Below are positions 59,082 to 64,000 of a DNA stretch of 64,000 nt, piece by piece (within the stretch, counting starts at the first letter, position 1; every line of letters starts with the position of its first letter). The translations under genes and the position numbers were made by a program. Under the pieces are notes generated by a model. It was not told the origin of the DNA. It searched no databases and saw only the letters and a program-made list of their open reading frames with translations. The stretch lies in contig CAKTMC010000006.1 of NCBI GenBank assembly GCA_934573735.1, positions 39,614 through 103,613 on the forward strand, given 5' to 3'. The DNA is from an uncultured Oscillospiraceae bacterium (GTDB taxonomy: Bacteria; Bacillota; Clostridia; Oscillospirales; Oscillospiraceae).

Positions 59082-61687
59082 GAAAAATTGTGATTGATCC
59101 GCGCGTTATAAAACATTTGGGTAGAGATTTAATAACCTCGCCTGAAGTTGCTATAATTGAATTAATCAAAAATTCAATTGACGCAAAAGCAAGTCATATA
59201 AATCTACGCCTGTATAATAGTATGCCATCTAATGGACTTATCCCGGATTGCGTCAGTGACTCCGTTCCAAATAAGTACCTTGCTTCACCGATTCTTGTTG
59301 TTGAAGACGATGGGTGTGGTATGACTGATGCCACAATTGATGGCGGCTTTTTGAAAATCGCCACAGATATCAAATCCAACGAGGAAAGCACTCTTGGCGA
59401 AAAAGGCATTGGCCGACTGGCAGCTCAGAGACTTGGAACAGCGCTACTTGTAGAAACTTCTTCAGATAAAGAAAATCATACATCGTATGTTTTTATTGAT
59501 TGGAATGCAGTGATCAATGGCGTAGTGGATATACCAAGTTGTGATGGTCCTAATACTTTTCACCATACTCGCTTATTTATTTTTAACGCAAATTTAGAGG
59601 ACTATATTGATAACGCCACGCAGTTCAAGCAGGTGTCGTTGGATACTACTGCATTCCAAGTTCAGGTCAATCGAGAACTTAAGTCAGCGCTCAATTTTCT
59701 GATTACACCTTTTGCAGATGCGCAGGACACACTATTCATACCGCAGATTAAATTCTATTTCGATGAACACGAAGTTGACATCACATTCCCATATGATACT
59801 CTTGCCTTAGCGGAATCTATTCACAATTTCCGATTTGAGCCAACAGAAGACGGAATGTTAAACTATGGTTTGAACATAAAACCATGGTTTATTGAACGCG
59901 TCCATCGGGCATTAGTAAAAGCGGAAGCATTTAAGCGCTTAAAAAAGCCACATAGCTTTTACCGTGACATACTGGAACGCAATTCCACAAGAATTGAAAA
60001 TACGCTTAAAGCTACTGCGACAAAAAATGAATTGGTTTCTTTGTTTTACAATATTCTCTGTGATTTCTATGCTGTTGCGGAAGACGAAGACAAGAAATTA
60101 ATCTTTGATTCTTTTATCGAAAAAAAAGCACTTTCTGCAATTGAGGAACTTCTGAAAATAGCACCAATCACTGGCTCAATTTATAGTTTTAAACAGGGAG
60201 CGGCAATCGGTGATAAGATTATTATCGATGCTGCCTATGATTTAGGCGAGACAAGTAAACGATATTCTTTGAAAGAGCTAAAATACTTTCTGGAAGATTA
60301 TAATGGAATCAAACTATATCGAGATATATTTCGTATTGGTTTTTTAGGAAATAAGGAAAGTGACTGGATTAAACTTCAACAATTTAGGACAAAAGGGCAA
60401 CAGTGGTATCGATTTGATCTCGGTAATACTGTTGGATATGTTTCCTTGGTTGATGCGGGACAAAACCATATTCAAGAGATTAGTTCACGCTTAGACATTA
60501 GTGCAAATGAAACATCCGAAGCATTCAAGCTTCTTATCAATGTCGTATTTAACTATCTTTTTTACGACCTTAATCGAAAGGCAAACGATCTGGTAAAAAC
60601 ACTTCTTGCAGAGGAAGGCCTGTTAGAAGAGAACCTCTCCAAACGTGTTAAGAAAAACGATGCAGCGCTTCGCGAGATGATGCGGCGTAATAAGCGTATG
60701 CAAAAAGCACTTGCTGATGTTTCTGAACATTTGAGGCGCGGAACGCAGATAAGTGGGACAGATCAAGTTGCCCTTCCCCAACAAAGTTACGCATTTCTTA
60801 CAGATACAGTTAGAAAACTTGATGCTGATATCAAAGAGGATTCTTCTGTTCAAGAGTCTACAGCCGTGTTGCTTTCTGAGGCCGATGCACAGTTAAAAGC
60901 TATCGAAGTAGAGTCTTACAATAACTATAAACTTATGGCTAATGGCCTCATTACAGAAACAATTACACATGAATTGCACTCATTAAGTAAAACAGGTATT
61001 GTACCGGATGCAAGTGAACATTTCGATTTCTTAAAAGACTACTTTGTTCAAAGTAGCGGCGTACGGGTCTATAATCAACATGTTATTCCTATCAAAAACA
61101 GCTACGGGAACATTTCGGGGAAATTGGATCAAATCGGAAGTCTCTATTCGTTCCTTGAAACTACTTTTATCAAGAAGGGCACATATGATGAATTCATCCA
61201 TGAATGTATCGAAAGTGTAATATCGAATATCCGAAAAAATCTTTTATCAACGGTAAAAAAAGAAAGAGTACAGATTGTGTGCAGCACTAAAGATTTGACA
61301 TGGTTCGTTCCCAAAGGGGTGTTGCTGCATGTCTTTTATAATTTGATCAATAACTCTTTGTATTGGATTGATGTGCGCCGTAAACGGGCGCAAAGCGATA
61401 GCACTTACGCTTATCCTGGAACTGATACTATTGCAATTGAAGAATATGGTGTTGATGGTATTGTAGTGTATGATACTGGCACAGGCGTCTCCAAGAGCAT
61501 GGAAGATATCTTATTTGAGCCATTGCAGTCTGGTAAGCCGTTGTCTGAAGGTCGCGGTATGGGATTATATATTGTTCGGAAATTACTGAACTCTTTTGGA
61601 GGCGAAATCGAATTGCTCGACGAGCGTAATGAATACGGAAACAGATATAAATTTTTGCTTGTATCCAATACCTCGGAGGAATTGTAA
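59078..61687 (+). CDS. Double-GHKL ATPase: MORC/Hsp90-like N-terminus, histidine-kinase-like C-terminus
   Basis: An 869-residue protein. The N-terminal GHKL domain has N-box ELIKNSIDAKA (Glu28, Asn32, Asp35), G1 VVEDDGCGM (about 74-82) and lid GEKGIGRLA (107-115), close to MORC/MutL/Hsp90-type modules. A helical middle with a coiled coil (about 520-600) leads to ITETITHELHS (His631, like an H-box), then a second GHKL domain: N-box YNLINNSLYW, G1 DTGTGVSK (799-806), F-box ILFEPLQSG, G2 GRGMGLYIVRKL (from 825). So it could bind ATP twice and phosphorylate itself or the next gene product. Tightly coupled to both neighbours (overlaps of 4 and 1 bases). Confidence 0.88.
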   Translation: MRKIVIDPRVIKHLGRDLITSPEVAIIELIKNSIDAKASHINLRLYNSMPSNGLIPDCVSDSVPNKYLASPILVVEDDGCGMTDATIDGGFLKIATDIKSNEESTLGEKGIGRLAAQRLGTALLVETSSDKENHTSYVFIDWNAVINGVVDIPSCDGPNTFHHTRLFIFNANLEDYIDNATQFKQVSLDTTAFQVQVNRELKSALNFLITPFADAQDTLFIPQIKFYFDEHEVDITFPYDTLALAESIHNFRFEPTEDGMLNYGLNIKPWFIERVHRALVKAEAFKRLKKPHSFYRDILERNSTRIENTLKATATKNELVSLFYNILCDFYAVAEDEDKKLIFDSFIEKKALSAIEELLKIAPITGSIYSFKQGAAIGDKIIIDAAYDLGETSKRYSLKELKYFLEDYNGIKLYRDIFRIGFLGNKESDWIKLQQFRTKGQQWYRFDLGNTVGYVSLVDAGQNHIQEISSRLDISANETSEAFKLLINVVFNYLFYDLNRKANDLVKTLLAEEGLLEENLSKRVKKNDAALREMMRRNKRMQKALADVSEHLRRGTQISGTDQVALPQQSYAFLTDTVRKLDADIKEDSSVQESTAVLLSEADAQLKAIEVESYNNYKLMANGLITETITHELHSLSKTGIVPDASEHFDFLKDYFVQSSGVRVYNQHVIPIKNSYGNISGKLDQIGSLYSFLETTFIKKGTYDEFIHECIESVISNIRKNLLSTVKKERVQIVCSTKDLTWFVPKGVLLHVFYNLINNSLYWIDVRRKRAQSDSTYAYPGTDTIAIEEYGVDGIVVYDTGTGVSKSMEDILFEPLQSGKPLSEGRGMGLYIVRKLLNSFGGEIELLDERNEYGNRYKFLLVSNTSEEL

Positions 61688-63687
61688 TGAGCTATAAAGA
61701 ACTTTTTTCGGCTATTGAGTGCAATCGCATTGTAATCATCGAAGACGATTTCAAGCAGGGTGAATACAAAAAAGAGCGAGCTTTGTATGATATTACCCGA
61801 ATGGCGGTCGATGACCGTTGTCGGTATCTTGCAGAGATTGAATCTATTTCACAGCCACTACATGAGGTTCTGTCAAAGTTTCTTTCTTTATTTGACGAAT
61901 GCTTTGATGAAATTGGAGTGTGGGATGATAGCATTCCCTACGGGGACATTAGTTGTGCGTTTGGGCTGGTTGAAAGCGTAAATCCCGAATTGAAAGTACT
62001 ACTTGAAGAACAGTATTCTCGTTTTGAGGGCGAGGCTGTTCAGAAAATATATGAGCTTGGCGCTAAATACGGAATTGGAGTTAATCACCCAGCTTATTTT
62101 GATGATCTTTACAATAACTATATTTTGAGCGAAAATAGAGCTCAGTCTCTTCGCATTTATACGGATTTTTCTGCTGATACACAGAGCTTGTTCTCTGACG
62201 ATATTGGACAGGCTGCTCCGGAGCATGCCGTTGTATGTATTATAGATAACTACTTATCTGGCTCTAATAGAGCAAAAGAAGTTATTCAGGTGATCTCTGA
62301 TAGAAATACTGGCATGCGCCGAAATATTATCGGCAGTATTTTCTCATCCAAAGAAATGTATGAAGAGATTACCGATGCTTTGTACTTTGAATATGTGTCT
62401 AAAGAGCATCCTGAACAGTTAAAATCTTGTATTGCGAAAAGTGCGTACAATTATTTTATCTCCGAACTAAAATCTGAAACGCTATTAGGTATGGGCGATG
62501 CCTTTGATAAAGCTATTAAGAATAAAGGAATCGCATTTTTCCTTGCGCAGAAAGCGCGGACTGAGGGAGCGTCAGAATATGAAATTATCAATGATTGGAT
62601 CAGACTATTATCAACCGCTCCCCGGAAAGATGCCGATACAATAAAAAGAATGATTCGGCTATCGAGGGTTATTAATAGTTTAGAAGATGATGAGGATTTG
62701 CCTGATGCAGATCTCCAGCAGTTAAACACATTAGAGGCGTTTGATTATACCGTCAATGATTACTTCTTGCCTGTGACGGCCGGCGATATTTTTACTAACA
62801 GTAAAGATGAATGGTTTGTCCTAATCGGACAAGATTGTGACATGGCCAGGAGTATAACGCGTACACCTAAAAATGCATTAGCAGAGTTACTACCTGCAAA
62901 AGTTCGGCCTCAGACCGATTTTGAAAAATGGACTAATGACTTGAGAAGTGCATCAATTTATAGTTTTAGAAAGAATCTTGATGCTGGATGTGAAGTACTT
63001 CAAGTTGAGTATCAAAAGCGTGAATACATAGCGAATGAAATTTTGAATTTGTGTTCATTCAATTCAACCGGAGAATGTAAGATTTCCCTTTCAGATTCCA
63101 TTGGTCAGGAGCAACTTATGCTAATGCCGGATTATATGGTAGAGTACTACTCCAAGTTACAGCAATTTTTCTTGGCTACTAAAACGTTGCGAATACAGGC
63201 AGAAGATGCGTTTGAAATTGTACTCTCAAAAGAACATTCTCCACGGTTACTTTCTTTTAAAGATTTTGATAAAACCTCGGACACGGTGTCCTTTGATTTG
63301 AAGCGTGTATGCCGACTGACACATGATTATGTTTTTTATTTGTACAAGTTATACTTGGAGTATCGTGGAAGACAACCGTTCCAAACAATTAACTTGATTA
63401 GACAAGAAGATACTTCTCTCCCCATTATGTATAACAAAGAGAAAACCGGGCAGTATTTGTCATTTCGAAGCATACCGATTCCGGATAAAAGTAACCGCAA
63501 AAATTGGTGCTGGGTTATAGACGCAGCAGAGTTAAACCGAGTGCTTATGCTGTTGAAATTACCTACTCTACGAGATGGGAACGACGACATAGTTCTCAAG
63601 AATGAGTGCGTCATACTACAACTTCAACAAGACAAGCAAATTCAAATAGTGAAAGCAAAGGAAAAAGTGCATTTTAAATCAAACTAA
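61687..63687 (+). CDS. Receiver-like protein partner of the GHKL ATPase
   Basis: A 666-residue protein. The first 260 residues look like a response-regulator receiver interrupted by a large insertion: strand 1 RIVIIEDD (acidic 19-21), insertion about 25-160, then AVVCIIDNYLSG (candidate phospho-acceptor Asp187), IIGSIFSSKE (Ser about 217-221) and YVSKEHPEQL (Lys239). A helical region (about 265-345) and a C-terminal module with FLPVTAGDIFTN and LIGQDCDMARS follow. No DNA-binding domain or nuclease motif is evident. Start codon overlaps the stop of the upstream gene (TAATG). I do not know a name for this family. Confidence 0.8.
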   Translation: MSYKELFSAIECNRIVIIEDDFKQGEYKKERALYDITRMAVDDRCRYLAEIESISQPLHEVLSKFLSLFDECFDEIGVWDDSIPYGDISCAFGLVESVNPELKVLLEEQYSRFEGEAVQKIYELGAKYGIGVNHPAYFDDLYNNYILSENRAQSLRIYTDFSADTQSLFSDDIGQAAPEHAVVCIIDNYLSGSNRAKEVIQVISDRNTGMRRNIIGSIFSSKEMYEEITDALYFEYVSKEHPEQLKSCIAKSAYNYFISELKSETLLGMGDAFDKAIKNKGIAFFLAQKARTEGASEYEIINDWIRLLSTAPRKDADTIKRMIRLSRVINSLEDDEDLPDADLQQLNTLEAFDYTVNDYFLPVTAGDIFTNSKDEWFVLIGQDCDMARSITRTPKNALAELLPAKVRPQTDFEKWTNDLRSASIYSFRKNLDAGCEVLQVEYQKREYIANEILNLCSFNSTGECKISLSDSIGQEQLMLMPDYMVEYYSKLQQFFLATKTLRIQAEDAFEIVLSKEHSPRLLSFKDFDKTSDTVSFDLKRVCRLTHDYVFYLYKLYLEYRGRQPFQTINLIRQEDTSLPIMYNKEKTGQYLSFRSIPIPDKSNRKNWCWVIDAAELNRVLMLLKLPTLRDGNDDIVLKNECVILQLQQDKQIQIVKAKEKVHFKSN

Positions 63688-63710
63688 AGGTAAATATATT
63701 ATTTCTGTGT

Positions 63711-63750
63711 CAAGGGTACTCGGTAGCATTACTGAGTGCCCTTGAATTTT
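63711..63750 (+). terminator. Terminator of the methyltransferase-GHKL operon
   Basis: CAAGGGTACTCGG / CTGAGTGCCCTTG (two G-U pairs) around TAGCATTA, followed by AATTTTAAAA. It lies 23 bases after the last stop codon. Confidence 0.75.
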
Positions 63751-63924
63751 AAAATCAGGTAAAAGAACATGCGAATTTATCATTTTCTTGTTTTTTCTAC
63801 TCAAATGTGCTACTATAAAAATAACACTAACAGTCGTTGGAATAGGCCTTGCAGTATAGTTGTGATAGGCCAAATGCGCTGCCAATGGCAGAGCATTTTA
63901 TAATAAGTATAGGAGAGATACTTT

Positions 63925-64000
63925 ATGGCCATAAGTTATAAAAAACTCTGGAAGCTACTTATCGACAAGGATATGAAGAAGAAGGATCTATGCGAAAAGG
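63925..64000 (+). CDS. Cro/C1-type HTH regulator (partial, cut by window end)
   Basis: Only the first 25 residues are seen: MAISYKKLWKLLIDKDMKKK followed by DLCEK. They match the start of XRE-family regulators that often accompany DNA methyltransferases in Firmicutes. AGGAGAG lies eight bases upstream and TATAAT at 63899. The gene continues beyond 64000, so the defence-type cluster probably extends further. Confidence 0.8.
   Translation, partial: MAISYKKLWKLLIDKDMKKKDLCEK

Overview
The window looks like a chromosome segment of a low-abundance-AT, Gram-positive gut Clostridia-type bacterium, most likely of the Oscillospiraceae/Ruminococcaceae group. This rests on the gene repertoire (ftsEX with coiled-coil M23 hydrolases, SpoIID-like protein, PocR-AraC regulator, EFR1 ferredoxin, TIGR04086 next to yajC, 2-hydroxyacyl-CoA dehydratase subunits, Gx transporter), on strong GGAGG ribosome binding sites, and on the GC-rich codon use. 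The genus is inference; no 16S gene is present.

Layout. Positions 1-833 are non-coding mosaic repeats. 834-6518 holds a fused MacB-like exporter, tRNA-Arg(CCT), a YitT protein and the infC-rpmI-rplT operon, which has an AUC start codon and a leader attenuator. 6600-7640 is a tandem repeat block. 7729-10524 has small membrane proteins, deoC, an SSB-like protein and a secreted protein. 10673-19265 is a minus-strand block with lysS (fused to a tRNA-binding domain), greA and a cell-wall remodelling cluster: ftsE, ftsX, two M23 endopeptidases and an S41 protein that seems to have lost its catalytic dyad. 19452-26356 holds a CdaR regulator, an rRNA pseudouridine synthase, nagA, redox and hydrolase genes. 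27647-34467 is xerD, two small membrane proteins, yajC, tgt, a dinJ-doc toxin-antitoxin pair, queA and a SpoIID-like gene. 34604-42454 has dapA, a small MITE-like element and an amino-sugar/oligosaccharide uptake locus (NahK-like kinase, AraC regulator, binding protein, two permeases, the second with a long N-terminal extension). 42733-54785 holds nadE, rsmI, a NusG-II/Gx pair, an Mrp-NifX pair, two 2-hydroxyacyl-CoA dehydratase subunits and a compact osmoprotectant-type ABC importer.

At 55296-55340 lies the 3' part of a tRNA-Pro gene, without its 5' half. From there to the right edge the gene content and base composition change: a Fic protein, a phage-type zinc-ribbon protein, then an AT-rich operon of a Phd-like protein, a C5-cytosine DNA methyltransferase, an 869-residue protein with two GHKL ATPase domains, and a 666-residue protein with a receiver-like domain, followed by the start of a Cro/C1-type regulator. 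I read this as the left end of an integrated island carrying a restriction- or defence-like system in which a methyltransferase is coupled to a phosphorelay-like ATPase/receiver pair. This is the most interesting part of the window.

A second theme is a family of GC-rich mosaic repeats filling most long intergenic gaps (1-833, 6613-7640, 15915-16115, 22015-22700, 26455-27590, 44690-45300, 46225-46485), in places tandemly duplicated with periods of about 395 and exactly 470 bases.
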